A DNA stretch of 17,983 bases from DATKDU01 sp035512595 (GCA_035512595.1 DATKDU010000081.1:1-17983); one strand, 5' to 3'; shown: positions 6,382-14,143, counted from the stretch's first letter. Made by a program: numbers and translations. Notes: generated by a model from the letters alone, not told the origin.

Positions 6382-7320
6382 TCAACCTCGCTCCGCCAGT
6401 GCCGCCCCACCCTGCGGCATCCATTCTGGCCCGTCGGCACTTGCCGAGGCGAGCTGGACCCGCCCTGCCTTTCGCCCCGTCGCAAACCGCATCCCCAACA
6501 GCCGCAGGATCAGCAGGTTTCCGAGCAGGCCGGCGGCCAAGCCGAGATTCATGCCGCAGCATTGCTGGATCTGCATCCAGCGAACTTGCCAGGTGGAGAC
6601 CCCGATGCCCCCCATCAGAACATGAAAGACAAGCGACTCCTCCGCGATGCCAACCAGGATGGAAAACGCCACGGCCGCAGTTGACCAGAGCCACGGCCGA
6701 CGCGAGAAGGCGGCACGGAAGGAAACAACCACCAGCGGGAGCGCAGGCAGTGCCAGCATGACGCAGAAAAACAGGCACTCGACGGTGAGTTCTCCCGGAT
6801 AGACCAGTTTCGCGGTCGCCAGCGGCACTCCGAAGGCCGCTGACCATCCGAGCCAGTGCCTCACGCGGAATTGGCCGCGCAGCACGCCGGCTGGCGAGGC
6901 GTCCCACGTCAGCCGCCAGCCGAGGAGCTGCCGCAGCGGCAGAAAAAGGGCGTACCAGCCGCCGAGCACGACCGCGCCGCCGACCGAAAGATCAAAAAAC
7001 GCGTCGCTGGTTCTCCCCAGCGATCGGGCGGCAAAGTGGTTGAACGTGATCGTCACGGCGGCCAGCGAGGCGAGCGCGATGAGCCAGCGCACCGTCGTGC
7101 GGCCCGTTCCCCAGGCGCACCAGGCAGCCAGCAGAACGTATTGCCCCTGGCTCAAGTAAATAGCCGCCAGATCGCCGCTGTGCGGCACTGGCGATCGGAA
7201 GCGGAAGTTCCACAAGCAGGCAACCAGCAGCAGGTTCCCTGACAGCAGCGCCAGCACGACCGCGATCTGCCGCCCCGCCAGATCGAAACGATCCTTCCGC
7301 AACACGGTTCGGTCCTCCAT
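6382..7320 (-). CDS. Multi-pass membrane protein, unknown function
   Basis: A 312-residue protein with about eight hydrophobic helices, near residues 17-37, 55-71, 77-98, 108-129, 155-174, 180-201, 210-235 and 254-276. The helix at 210-235 carries a conserved-looking pair of acidic residues (GIAEESLVFHVL), and the next loop has QQCCGMNLG. The EE pair followed by a later His faintly recalls CPBP-type membrane proteases (EExxxR), but the Arg is missing, so I do not assign it. The N-terminus is charged and the C-terminal 30 residues are soluble. No Shine-Dalgarno sequence is seen before the ATG. The 198 bases between this gene and the secreted-protein gene on the same strand show nothing notable. 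Confidence 0.7.
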   Translation of the reverse strand: MEDRTVLRKDRFDLAGRQIAVVLALLSGNLLLVACLWNFRFRSPVPHSGDLAAIYLSQGQYVLLAAWCAWGTGRTTVRWLIALASLAAVTITFNHFAARSLGRTSDAFFDLSVGGAVVLGGWYALFLPLRQLLGWRLTWDASPAGVLRGQFRVRHWLGWSAAFGVPLATAKLVYPGELTVECLFFCVMLALPALPLVVVSFRAAFSRRPWLWSTAAVAFSILVGIAEESLVFHVLMGGIGVSTWQVRWMQIQQCCGMNLGLAAGLLGNLLILRLLGMRFATGRKAGRVQLASASADGPEWMPQGGAALAERG

Positions 7321-7366
7321 GAGCGGAAGAGAATAGTCCCCATTGGCACCAATGGCGAGGGCAAAT

Positions 7367-7401
7367 GGGTTCGGGGTTCGGGGTTCAGGGACAAGGTCCG
7401 G
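7367..7401. repeat. Heptamer tandem array (GGGTTCG type)
   Basis: Consecutive 7-base units are GGGTTCG, GGGTTCG, GGGTTCA, GGGACAA and GGTCCGG. The array starts 47 bases upstream of the minus-strand membrane-protein start. Between them, CCATTGG and CCAATGG (7340-7355) form a short inverted repeat. The period matches the other heptamer arrays of this window. Confidence 0.6.
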
Positions 7402-7745
7402 GAGACGGGCTCGTCGGCAAGCACGCTAAACTTTGCGGCCCATTCCGACCTCTCGCCCGCTTCGCGCGACTCGCCGACCCTCGTCAAGGCGCCGGTTTGA
7501 ATCTCTGTGACGAAGTTGCGGATTGGTCGCGGGCTGAGATTTGGTTACACTCACCAGGGCAACCGGCCCCCCTTTCTGGGGGTTGCGGATTGTGCGCGGG
7601 CTTATCCTCGCAGGGGATCTGCGCGACGACCTGTCCATCCCGCTGGATGAAACCACATCTGCCCGCTCGTCGCCGCCCCAATGTCAAATCGGTACAGGGC
7701 CTGTTCCCCACGATGTTCGAGCAGCACCATTTCATTCTGGCTTAG

Positions 7746-8045
7746 CGACATCAAAAACTCGTATTCGCCATCGAGCAGGCGGCCAAGGCGCGACCCGGCG
7801 AGCGGCTGGTCGGCAGCACCGAAGTGCTGGAATCGCTGATTGGGAAATACAAGGCAGTCGCTCCACAGCGGCTATGGCATGACCCGCACGATCCTGGCCC
7901 TGGGCGCGCTGGTCGGACAGCGCAGCCTGGATACGCTCCGCGCCGCTCTCGGCCACGTCACCAATCGCCACGCTCACGACTGGTGCCAACAGCACCTAGG
8001 CCTGACGTTCCAAGCACGCCGCCGCCACGCGCAAGGGAACGGGCG
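7746..8045 (+). pseudogene. Frameshifted C-terminal remnant of a transposase
   Basis: Frame 1 from 7746 reads KLVFAIEQAAKARPGERLVGSTEVLESLIGKYKAV. From about 7865 the sense continues in the next frame as SGYGMTRTILALGALVGQ, then VTNRHAHDWCQQHLGLTFQARRR. 'STEVLESxxGKYK' followed by a 'W...LG.T.QARRR' tail is a pattern I associate with transposase C-termini, though I cannot name the IS family. A stop codon lies just before 7746, no start is available, and the N-terminal two thirds are missing, so it is dead. The 1036 bases from 7321 to 8356 have no intact gene. 7402-7745 shows nothing I can support. Confidence 0.5.
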
Positions 8046-8079
8046 TTCCGAGCCCAAAGTTCAGACCCCTGTTTCTGAT

Positions 8080-8124
8080 GGACAGGTTGGAAGCCTGTCC
8101 TACATGGCAGGCGGGACGCCTACC
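8080..8124. repeat. Pair of GGA-loop hairpins
   Basis: The first hairpin is 8080-8100: GGACAGG pairs with CCTGTCC, extended inward by T-G and T-A pairs to a GGA loop. The second is 8106-8124: AGGCG pairs with CGCCT around GGA, extended outward past one mismatch by GG/CC. They are separated by five bases. They sit just after the transposase remnant and resemble the pairs at 14005-14044 and 17249-17296. Confidence 0.65.
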
Positions 8125-8147
8125 CCACGACCGTCGGGCGGAAAAAA

Positions 8148-8167
8148 TGCCCTGGTACGTCAGGGCA
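8148..8167. repeat. Small inverted repeat
   Basis: TGCCCTG (8148-8154) pairs perfectly with CAGGGCA (8161-8167) around GTACGT, which is itself a palindrome. It is probably another dispersed intergenic hairpin. The remaining bases to the HlyD-type gene show no promoter I can defend. Confidence 0.5.
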
Positions 8168-8356
8168 AGCTTTCTTATCGTAACCTCCGTGCCCCGACTG
8201 GGATACGGCGAGAAGAATGCGGCGGCGAGCAAAGACCTTCAATGAAATTGCCGGCCTGGTTGTCTGAACGGCCGTTTCGGAGGGCTGTCAGAGTAGAGGC
8301 AAAGCTGGTCTGCTGAATTCACCGCCAGAATCGGTCGATTCGTCCAGGCGGAAACC

Positions 8357-9496
8357 ATGTCCTACAAATCCATCATCGCCGTCGTCTTGGTCCTCGTCGG
8401 CATTGGCGTCGCGGTCGGGTTTGCCTGGCCGCGCTGGCAATCCCCGGAGGTGCTGGAGTTGGCCGGGATCGTCGAGATCCAGGAGGTGCGGCTGGCCTCC
8501 AAGGTTGGGGGGCGGATTGAAAAGGTGCTCGTCAGCGAGTCGGAGCTCGTTTCGGCCAATCAGCCGCTGATCGTGCTCGACTCGCGGGAGCTGATCGCTC
8601 AGAAGGACCAATTGCGGGCAAAGCTCGACTCGGCGAAGTCGGCGCTGGAAAAAGCGGAGAATGGCCCGCGGCCGGAAGAGAAGACTGCGGCCAAAGCAGC
8701 CATCGATGCGGCGGAGGCGAACCTCGAGCGCTTGAAGAACGGCGCTCGGCCGGAAGAGATCGACGCGTCTCGCGCCGACGTGGCCGCCGCGGATGCCGAG
8801 ATGCAGGCGATGGACAAGGAGTTGGCGCGGATCAGGACGCTCCGCGAGCGGGGAGCGGCGTCGCAATCGGACTTCGACGACGCGCAGCGGGCTTTCAACG
8901 TCGCCAAGGCGAAAGCGGACGCAGCGCGGGCGAGGTTCAATCTGGTCACAGCCCCGCCACGCACGGAGGACGTCGCCGAGGCGAAGGCCCAGATCGCCGG
9001 CCTTACCGCGCAGTGGCAGCTTCTGGAGAACGGCACCCGCGCGGAAGACAAGGCGATGGCGCGGGCCCAGGTGGCGGACCTGGAGGCGCAGTTGGCCGCA
9101 CTTCAAGTCCAACTCGATGAAACGGTGATCAAGGCGGCGGAGCCCTGCCGCATCGAGGTGCTGGTGCTGCGGGAAGGGGATATGGCGTCGCCGGGGCAGA
9201 CGGTGGTCCGCGTGCTGCGGTCTGACGACCGCTGGGTCAAGGCGTACGTTCCGGAGGTCGAATTGGCCCGCGTGCGGCTGAAGCAGAAAGTCGAGATCCG
9301 CACCGATGCGCAGCGGGTCAAACCGCTGTCTGGAACGATCATCCACATTGCCGAGATCAGCGAGTTCACCCCCCGCAACGTGCAGACCCGCGAAGGGCGC
9401 AAACACCAGGTGTTTGCCGTCAAGATTCGGGTGGACGATCCGGAAGGGATACTCAAGAGCGGCATGGCGGCGCAGGTGACGCTGCCGCTGAAGTAG
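8357..9496 (+). CDS. HlyD-family periplasmic adaptor of an ABC exporter
   Basis: A 379-residue protein. One N-terminal helix (about 5-24) anchors it to the membrane. A first lipoyl half (IVEIQEVRLASKVGGRIEKVLVSE) is followed by a long coiled-coil hairpin (about 80-255), the second lipoyl half (VIKAAEPCRIEVLVLREGDMASPGQ) and a beta-barrel with VPEVELARVRL. The coiled coil carries the spaced motif NGPRPEE (102-108), NGARPEE (128-134) and NGTRAED (225-231), typical of the YbhG-like branch. It links an inner-membrane ABC transporter to export across the envelope. It is the first gene of a three-gene operon with the ATPase and permease. AGGCGG before the ATG is a weak ribosome site. The exported substrate cannot be told. 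Confidence 0.92.
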   Translation: MSYKSIIAVVLVLVGIGVAVGFAWPRWQSPEVLELAGIVEIQEVRLASKVGGRIEKVLVSESELVSANQPLIVLDSRELIAQKDQLRAKLDSAKSALEKAENGPRPEEKTAAKAAIDAAEANLERLKNGARPEEIDASRADVAAADAEMQAMDKELARIRTLRERGAASQSDFDDAQRAFNVAKAKADAARARFNLVTAPPRTEDVAEAKAQIAGLTAQWQLLENGTRAEDKAMARAQVADLEAQLAALQVQLDETVIKAAEPCRIEVLVLREGDMASPGQTVVRVLRSDDRWVKAYVPEVELARVRLKQKVEIRTDAQRVKPLSGTIIHIAEISEFTPRNVQTREGRKHQVFAVKIRVDDPEGILKSGMAAQVTLPLK

Positions 9497-9504
9497 CTAC
9501 GCAA

Positions 9505-9523
9505 GACAGGTTTTCAACCTGTC
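9505..9523. repeat. Perfect hairpin between adaptor and ATPase genes
   Basis: GACAGGTT (9505-9512) pairs perfectly with AACCTGTC (9516-9523) around TTC. It occupies half of the 41-base spacer and ends 14 bases before the ATPase ATG. Its arm shares the word GACAGGTT with the hairpin at 8080-8100, so the operon's first gene has a related element on both sides. It may tune relative expression in the operon. Confidence 0.65.
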
Positions 9524-9537
9524 CTAGGGAGTGTTCC

Positions 9538-10491
9538 ATGCCCGACAGTGCAACGCTTGCCGCCGCTTACTTTGGCAGCCCCGTCGTCCTCGACGTGCAG
9601 GAGGTGACGGTGAAATTCGGCACGTTTACCGCCGTCGATCACGTCAGCCTGATGGTGCATCAGGGGGAAGTCTTCGGGCTGCTCGGTCCCAACGGCTCCG
9701 GCAAGACGACGCTCATTCGGGCGCTGTGCGGCCTGCTGCCGCTGGCCGGCGGCCAGGCGACCGTGCTGGGGCGGGACGTCCGCCGGGAAGCGGAAACGAT
9801 CCGCTCTGAGATCGGCTACATGTCGCAAAAGTTCTCGCTGTATGCCGACCTGACGGTTACGGAGAACATGAATTTCTACGCGGGAATTTACGGGCTGTCA
9901 TCCCAGCAAGCGCGGAAGCGGAAAGAGGAGTTGATCGAGCTGACCGGCCTCGAGCCCTATTTGACGCGCGTGGCGGGAAAGCTTTCCGGCGGTTGGAAGC
10001 AGCGGCTGGCTCTCGTCTGCTCGCTGCTGCACGGCCCCAGGCTGCTCTTTCTCGACGAGCCGACGGCCGGCGTCGATCCGGTCGCCCGCCGCGACCTGTG
10101 GGACCTGCTCTTCCAACTGGCGGCCGTCGGCATCACGCTGGTGGTGACAACGCATTACATGGACGAGGCGGAACGCTGCGGCCGCGTCGGCTACCTGTAC
10201 TTGTCGAAGCTGCTGGCGATGGGGACGCCGCGGGAATTGGTGCGACTGCCGGAGGTGACGCCGCCGGGAACCAAACGGCTGGAAATCCGCGCGCCCAATC
10301 CGGCGGAATTGCTGTCGGTGCTGCGGAAGCGTCCCGACGCCCGCGAAGCGACGATCTTCGGCCACTCGATCCACGCGCTGGTCGATGCGTCGTTCGACCC
10401 GGCGGTTTGCGGCCCGAACGCCATCGTGCAGGAGACCGAGCCGAATTTGGAGGACGTGTTTGTTTCTCTGGCAAGGGGGCAGGAAGCGTGA
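9538..10491 (+). CDS. ABC transporter ATP-binding protein
   Basis: A 317-residue nucleotide-binding protein. Walker A is GPNGSGKT (50-57), the Q-loop Gln is 97, the ABC signature is LSGGW (149-153), Walker B is LLFLDE (169-174), the D-loop follows in PTAGVD, and the H-loop His is 206 in TTHYMDEAE. The C-terminal extension after about 235 is usual for drug- and DrrA/CcmA-like export ATPases. It powers the adjacent permease from the cytoplasmic face. GGGAG precedes the ATG. The permease gene begins one base after the stop, so they are translationally linked. Every catalytic motif is intact. Confidence 0.95.
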   Translation: MPDSATLAAAYFGSPVVLDVQEVTVKFGTFTAVDHVSLMVHQGEVFGLLGPNGSGKTTLIRALCGLLPLAGGQATVLGRDVRREAETIRSEIGYMSQKFSLYADLTVTENMNFYAGIYGLSSQQARKRKEELIELTGLEPYLTRVAGKLSGGWKQRLALVCSLLHGPRLLFLDEPTAGVDPVARRDLWDLLFQLAAVGITLVVTTHYMDEAERCGRVGYLYLSKLLAMGTPRELVRLPEVTPPGTKRLEIRAPNPAELLSVLRKRPDAREATIFGHSIHALVDASFDPAVCGPNAIVQETEPNLEDVFVSLARGQEA

Positions 10492-10492
10492 G

Positions 10493-11599
10493 ATGAACGT
10501 ACAGCGCATCCTATCCGTCGGCCGCAAGGAGGTGATCCACATCCTTCGCGATCCACAGACGTTGTTCTTCACGCTGTTCGTTCCCGTCCTGGAGATGTTC
10601 TTGCTGGGCTACGCCATCGATACCAACGTCCGCCACATTCGCACGGTCGTGTTCGATGCGTCGGGCACGCAGGAAAGCCGCAACCTGCTCAACGAGTTCG
10701 AGAACTCTCAAAGCATCCGCATCGTTCGGATGGTCTATGCCGACGAGGAGATGACCCGCGCCATCGTCGCCGGCGAGGCCCGCGTGGGCATCAAAATCCC
10801 GACCGATTACTCGCGCCGATTGGAAGCGGGGGAAACGGCGCAGCTTTTGGTGTTGGTGGACGGCACCGAATCGAGCGTCGCTGCCGAGGCGAGCAACGTC
10901 GGCAATGCCTTGGCGCTGCGGGAGTCGCTGGAACGGGTGCTCGGCGTCAAAGCACTGCCGGTCGATTCGCGTCCGCGAATCCTGTTCAACCCGGACACGC
11001 GCTCCGCCAACTTCTTTCTCCCCGGCTTGATGGTGGTGATGTGCCAGATGATGGCCACGATGCTGGCGGCCAATGCGATCGTCCGCGAGAAGGAGACCGG
11101 CACGCTGGAGCAGCTCTTCATGACGCCGGTCCGCTCGCTGGAGTTGGTGCTGGGCAAGACCCTCCCGTACATGACCTTGACGATCCTGGAGTTCTGCTTC
11201 ATCGCCCTCTTGATGCGGGTCTTCTTTCAGGTGCCGATTCACGGGCCCTTTTTGACGCTGCTGGGAATCTTCTTTCCGTTCGTGCTGGCGATGCTGGCGA
11301 CGGGGCTGCTCATCTCCACGCGGGCCGCCACCAAGGAAGCGGCTGGGCAGATCGCCATGGGGACGCTGCTGCCGTCGATCTTCCTGTCGGGCTACGTCTT
11401 CCCGATCGACTCGATGCCGACGTTCTTTCAGTGGGTGGCCCGCTGCTTTCCCACGACGTGGATGATCGACGCCTCCCGCGGCGTGATTCTCCGCGGCGCA
11501 AGCTGGAGCGAACTGTGGCAGCACGCGGCCGTCTTGTGGGGGATGTCGGCCGTCATGCTCGTCGTGGCTGCGGCCCGCTTTCGCAAGCAGCTTGGTTGA
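10493..11599 (+). CDS. ABC-2 type permease of the exporter
   Basis: A 368-residue permease. One N-terminal helix (about 23-42) is followed by a large extracytoplasmic domain (43-170) and five helices (about 174-196, 226-246, 252-275, 284-303, 341-361). VREKETGTLEQL (197-207) before the third helix is the typical ABC-2/YbhR-type motif. The start MNVQRILSVG is chosen because AGGAAG lies six bases before it and one base separates it from the ATPase stop. The frame is also open upstream inside the ATPase gene, but that extension is not needed. E. coli YbhFSR has two permeases and here only one is present, so it should act as a homodimer. Its 3' end overlaps the convergent transglutaminase-like gene by 47 bases. 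Confidence 0.92.
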   Translation: MNVQRILSVGRKEVIHILRDPQTLFFTLFVPVLEMFLLGYAIDTNVRHIRTVVFDASGTQESRNLLNEFENSQSIRIVRMVYADEEMTRAIVAGEARVGIKIPTDYSRRLEAGETAQLLVLVDGTESSVAAEASNVGNALALRESLERVLGVKALPVDSRPRILFNPDTRSANFFLPGLMVVMCQMMATMLAANAIVREKETGTLEQLFMTPVRSLELVLGKTLPYMTLTILEFCFIALLMRVFFQVPIHGPFLTLLGIFFPFVLAMLATGLLISTRAATKEAAGQIAMGTLLPSIFLSGYVFPIDSMPTFFQWVARCFPTTWMIDASRGVILRGASWSELWQHAAVLWGMSAVMLVVAAARFRKQLG

Positions 11600-12410
11600 C
11601 CGCACCGACCCACTGCCAGATACCGCGCCGGAGGCGCACGAAGCTCACCGCACGCGCCAAGACGAGGCCGGTCAACAAAAGCCCCAGCGGCAGCGGCAGC
11701 GCCAGCCGCTCGCACCAGCGTTCCGCCATCGCCAACCGCGGGCTGAGGGGACTGCCGACGGGCATGACGACGTTGTCCTCGGCTGACTGCACGATTTCCA
11801 GGTACATTGCGACCTGCGGCTCTTGATGGCCGGCGGCGACGAGCGCGTCGCGAATCAGCGGCTCTGCCGAGGGTTCCTGAAGCGACTCGATCCCGATCGG
11901 ATAGACGACGCCGTAGTCAGGGTCGGCAACTCGCCAGCCGCTGCCGGTCTCGACTTCCAGCACGACGTGCCCCGCCAGCCCGACAAACCGGCAGCGAAGG
12001 CCGGCCGATTCCGCGATCGACTTGAGAATCTGCGACCGCTCCGAGCAATCGGTCAGCGAACCCGCCATCAACCGCTCGGCATTCTGCGTCCGCGCCAATG
12101 GCGGATAAAGTTTCCCCAGCGACCACTGAAGCCAGTTTTCGGTGACCGAGATGCGGCGGTCATCGGAATGCGTCGTCGTCAGATAGATCGTGCGGTTGGC
12201 CTGCTCGAGATCAAAGGGTGCGCCGTCGCGGAGGCTCGCCACGTAGCTTTTCAGCGCGGGATCGGCGGCGGAATCTGCCAGGCTCGCTCCGTGTTTGACG
12301 TAGCCGATGACGACCGCTGCCGTCAATCCAAATCCCAGCAAAATCAATACGCCAGCCGCCGCTGCCGCACTTTGGCGCAGCCTCCAGCGATTCGTTCGCA
12401 GACTTACCAT
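11553..12410 (-). CDS. Membrane-anchored transglutaminase-like protein
   Basis: A 285-residue protein starting MVSLRTNRWRLRQ. A first helix (about 15-37) is followed by an extracytoplasmic domain and a second helix (about 236-256), with a basic cytoplasmic tail. The middle holds a transglutaminase-like triad: Cys122 in LTDCSERSQIL, His148 in LAGHVVLEV and Asp163 in WRVADPDYG, in the usual order and spacing. Such domains act as cysteine proteases or amidases, or as non-catalytic scaffolds, in the envelope. The open frame continues 85 codons upstream, but that stretch lacks protein-like character and spans the strong hairpin at 12602-12636, so the ATG at 12410 is preferred. It converges on the ABC operon with antisense overlap. 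Confidence 0.78.
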   Translation of the reverse strand: MVSLRTNRWRLRQSAAAAAGVLILLGFGLTAAVVIGYVKHGASLADSAADPALKSYVASLRDGAPFDLEQANRTIYLTTTHSDDRRISVTENWLQWSLGKLYPPLARTQNAERLMAGSLTDCSERSQILKSIAESAGLRCRFVGLAGHVVLEVETGSGWRVADPDYGVVYPIGIESLQEPSAEPLIRDALVAAGHQEPQVAMYLEIVQSAEDNVVMPVGSPLSPRLAMAERWCERLALPLPLGLLLTGLVLARAVSFVRLRRGIWQWVGAVNQAACESGPQPRRA

Positions 12411-12601
12411 CGCGGTGCGCCTCTTGCTGGTGGGAGATAATGCACATCCCAGAGGACCCGGCGGCACCGCAAGAAGCACTCGTCCACAAGCCGCGAAAGA
12501 GCCGAGCGGACAGAGTTTTGGCCTGGGAACCCTTGATTCCGGCCGCAGCGAGGCGATACGATGACCCCAACCATCGACCCGGGCCTCCGGGGATGTGGCT
12601 A

Positions 12602-12647
12602 GAACCGCCCGAAAGCCACGAACTTTCGGGCGGTTCGCTTCGTTTTT
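12602..12647 (+). terminator. Terminator-like hairpin without an upstream gene
   Basis: A perfect 14-base-pair stem joins 12602-12615 to 12623-12636 around a 7-base loop. Five T follow at 12643-12647, six bases past the stem, which is late for a classical terminator. No plus-strand gene precedes it, because the nearest one upstream runs the other way. It may end an unannotated transcript, insulate the next promoter, or simply be a palindromic repeat. Confidence 0.45.
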
Positions 12648-12854
12648 GTCGCGCACACTCACCACAAGGGCAAGCGCTTACCATTCAACGCCGCTGGCCG
12701 ACAAGAGTCTCGCTCAACCAAAAAATAAGTTTTCTCCCGAAAAATGCGGCATCGCAGGCGCCACGCAACGTTTCGTCGGTTGCCGCGGGAGCCGCTGAAC
12801 GTTCGTTCGCCGCTGATTCCGTCCTGCTCTTCTTCGGCGACCGCAGTGCCGCGG

Positions 12855-12860
12855 TATAAT
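12855..12860 (+). promoter_or_regulatory. Candidate -10 element of the Gfo/Idh/MocA-like gene
   Basis: A perfect TATAAT lies 32 bases before the ATG, in otherwise GC-rich sequence. The -35 region (CTTCGG at 12832-12837) is poor, so the promoter may be weak, extended or activator-dependent. Confidence 0.4.
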
Positions 12861-12892
12861 TCGCCTGTCTTCGCACCAAACACGTTAGCTCC

Positions 12893-13918
12893 ATGAAACT
12901 TCGCGTTGGAATCGTCGGCCTTGGTGACGCCTGGGAAAGCCGCCATCGCCCGGCGCTGCGGTCGCTGTCGGACCGGTTTGAGGTCCGCGCTGTCTGCTGC
13001 GAGGTGGCCCACCTGGCCGAGCAGGCGGCTCGCGATTTTGGGGCTGCCAGCGTAGACGGCTTTCGCGCGCTGTGCAGCCGGGACGACGTCGATGCCGTGC
13101 TGATCCTCTCGCCACAGTGGTTCGGACCGCTTCCCATTCTCGCCGCCTGCGAGCATCGCAAGTCGGTATATTGCGGGGCGGCGCTCGACATCGACAGCCC
13201 GGAAGAGGCGACGCAAATCCGGCAGCGGGTCGAAGACGCCGGCATCGCTTTCATGGCGGAGTTTCCGCGGCGTCTGGCGCCCGCAACGCTGCGGCTGAAG
13301 GAACTGATCGCCACGCGACTGGGAAAACCCAAACTCCTCTTCTGTCATCGCCGCTCGACGATCGAACCGGGGCTGGCGGCCCGGCGGCCTCTGAAGCACA
13401 GCCCCACGATGCAGCGGGAGATGATCGAGCAGGTCGATTGGTGCCGCTATGTGGCCGGGATGGAGCCGACGTCGGTCGTGGGAATTTCGCACGGCAGCAT
13501 CGGCGGCGAGGACGGCGATGACGGCGAGGATTACGAGATGATGAATCTCGATTTCTCGCCGCCGGGACAGATCGGGGCTGGTCCCACTGCCCAGATCAGT
13601 TGCGGCCGTTATATGCCGATGGCCTGGCCGGAGGCGGTGTCCTTCCGCCCGCCGGCGGCATTGCAGGTGTGCTGCGAGAACGGCGTGGCCTTCGTCGATC
13701 TGCCGGCCACGCTGACCTACTTCGACGCGGCCGGCCGGCACATGGAATCGCTGGAGAGCGAAAGGCCCGTGGGCGAGCGGTTGCTGATGCATTTTTACCG
13801 TGCTGTCACCAGCCTGGTGCGGAAGGTCAGCGACCTGGACGATGCGTACCGGGCGATGTCGATCGTGCTAGCGGCCCATGCCAGCTTCGAAGAGGGGCGG
13901 CGGATCTCGCTGGTCTAA
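12893..13918 (+). CDS. Gfo/Idh/MocA-like protein lacking the canonical catalytic residues
   Basis: A 341-residue protein. The N-terminal Rossmann fold is evident (MKLRVGIVGLGDAWESRHRPAL, then a second half with DDVDAVLILSP). Family members usually have EKP next, with its catalytic Lys. Here the equivalent stretch, KSVYCGAALDI (90-100), has Gly95-Ala96-Ala97. In the C-terminal domain the usual H-x-x-D signature reads EQVD (179-182), so the catalytic His is also replaced while Asp182 stays. Residues 205-217 are an acidic insertion (GEDGDDGEDYE). The protein may bind NAD(P) or a sugar without ordinary dehydrogenase chemistry. No clear Shine-Dalgarno sequence precedes the ATG. It is followed by a 237-base spacer before the kinase gene, so co-regulation is unproven. 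Confidence 0.85.
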   Translation: MKLRVGIVGLGDAWESRHRPALRSLSDRFEVRAVCCEVAHLAEQAARDFGAASVDGFRALCSRDDVDAVLILSPQWFGPLPILAACEHRKSVYCGAALDIDSPEEATQIRQRVEDAGIAFMAEFPRRLAPATLRLKELIATRLGKPKLLFCHRRSTIEPGLAARRPLKHSPTMQREMIEQVDWCRYVAGMEPTSVVGISHGSIGGEDGDDGEDYEMMNLDFSPPGQIGAGPTAQISCGRYMPMAWPEAVSFRPPAALQVCCENGVAFVDLPATLTYFDAAGRHMESLESERPVGERLLMHFYRAVTSLVRKVSDLDDAYRAMSIVLAAHASFEEGRRISLV

Positions 13919-14004
13919 CGATCTGGCGACGCGGCAGCAGATTCCGAACTTGCCGCTGGCAGACGCTCCGTGCTACATTTGCGCCGTGGGAGGACGGACG
14001 TATT

Positions 14005-14044
14005 CATCTCGCTCCGCGAGATGCGCCTTACGCGGAGCGTGAGG
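14005..14044. repeat. Pair of small hairpins with mutually exclusive folding
   Basis: Hairpin A (14005-14023) is CATCTCGC pairing with GCGAGATG around TCC. Hairpin B (14026-14044) is CCTTACGC pairing with GCGTGAGG around GGA, with one wobble. The arms and loops of A and B are also complementary to each other: CGCTCCGCG (14010-14018) matches CGCGGAGCG (14031-14039) perfectly. An RNA could therefore switch between two small hairpins and one larger one. The pair lies about 110-150 bases upstream of the kinase start, in a gap with no gene. Confidence 0.65.
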
Positions 14045-14143
14045 AGTACGACCCTGGAAGAGGATTCGGCCGAAACGCCAGTTGGCAGCGGCGCGGGAAA
14101 TCATTGCCGCCGCCAAACACGTTTCCGCCGAGAGCCGCGCGAC

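Larger units (their letters stand above)
12411..12892. other. 482-base gap with orphan hairpin and a possible small RNA
   Basis: No convincing protein gene lies here. A plus-strand frame covering most of it has no recognisable motif and no ribosome site. GATAAT (12436-12441) could be a -10 element on the plus strand, without a clear -35. Together with the terminator-like hairpin at 12602-12647, it would define a transcript of about 200 bases, but this is speculation. The right end carries the probable promoter of the next gene. Confidence 0.35.

Noticed and set aside
6590..6690. CPBP-type membrane protease signature in the eight-helix protein
   Set aside because: Glu-Glu and a later His are present in GIAEESLVFHVL, but the required Arg of the EExxxR motif is missing and the remaining motifs are not seen.
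8288..9406. Long minus-strand open frame opposite the HlyD-type gene
   Set aside because: Its composition is Leu/Arg/Asp-rich with no motifs, as expected from a GC-rich complement. The plus-strand gene has clear lipoyl and coiled-coil structure.
12440..12859. 139-codon plus-strand open frame in the gap before the Gfo-like gene
   Set aside because: No ribosome site and no recognisable motif. It runs through the 14-pair hairpin and the TATAAT element, which fit a non-coding region better.
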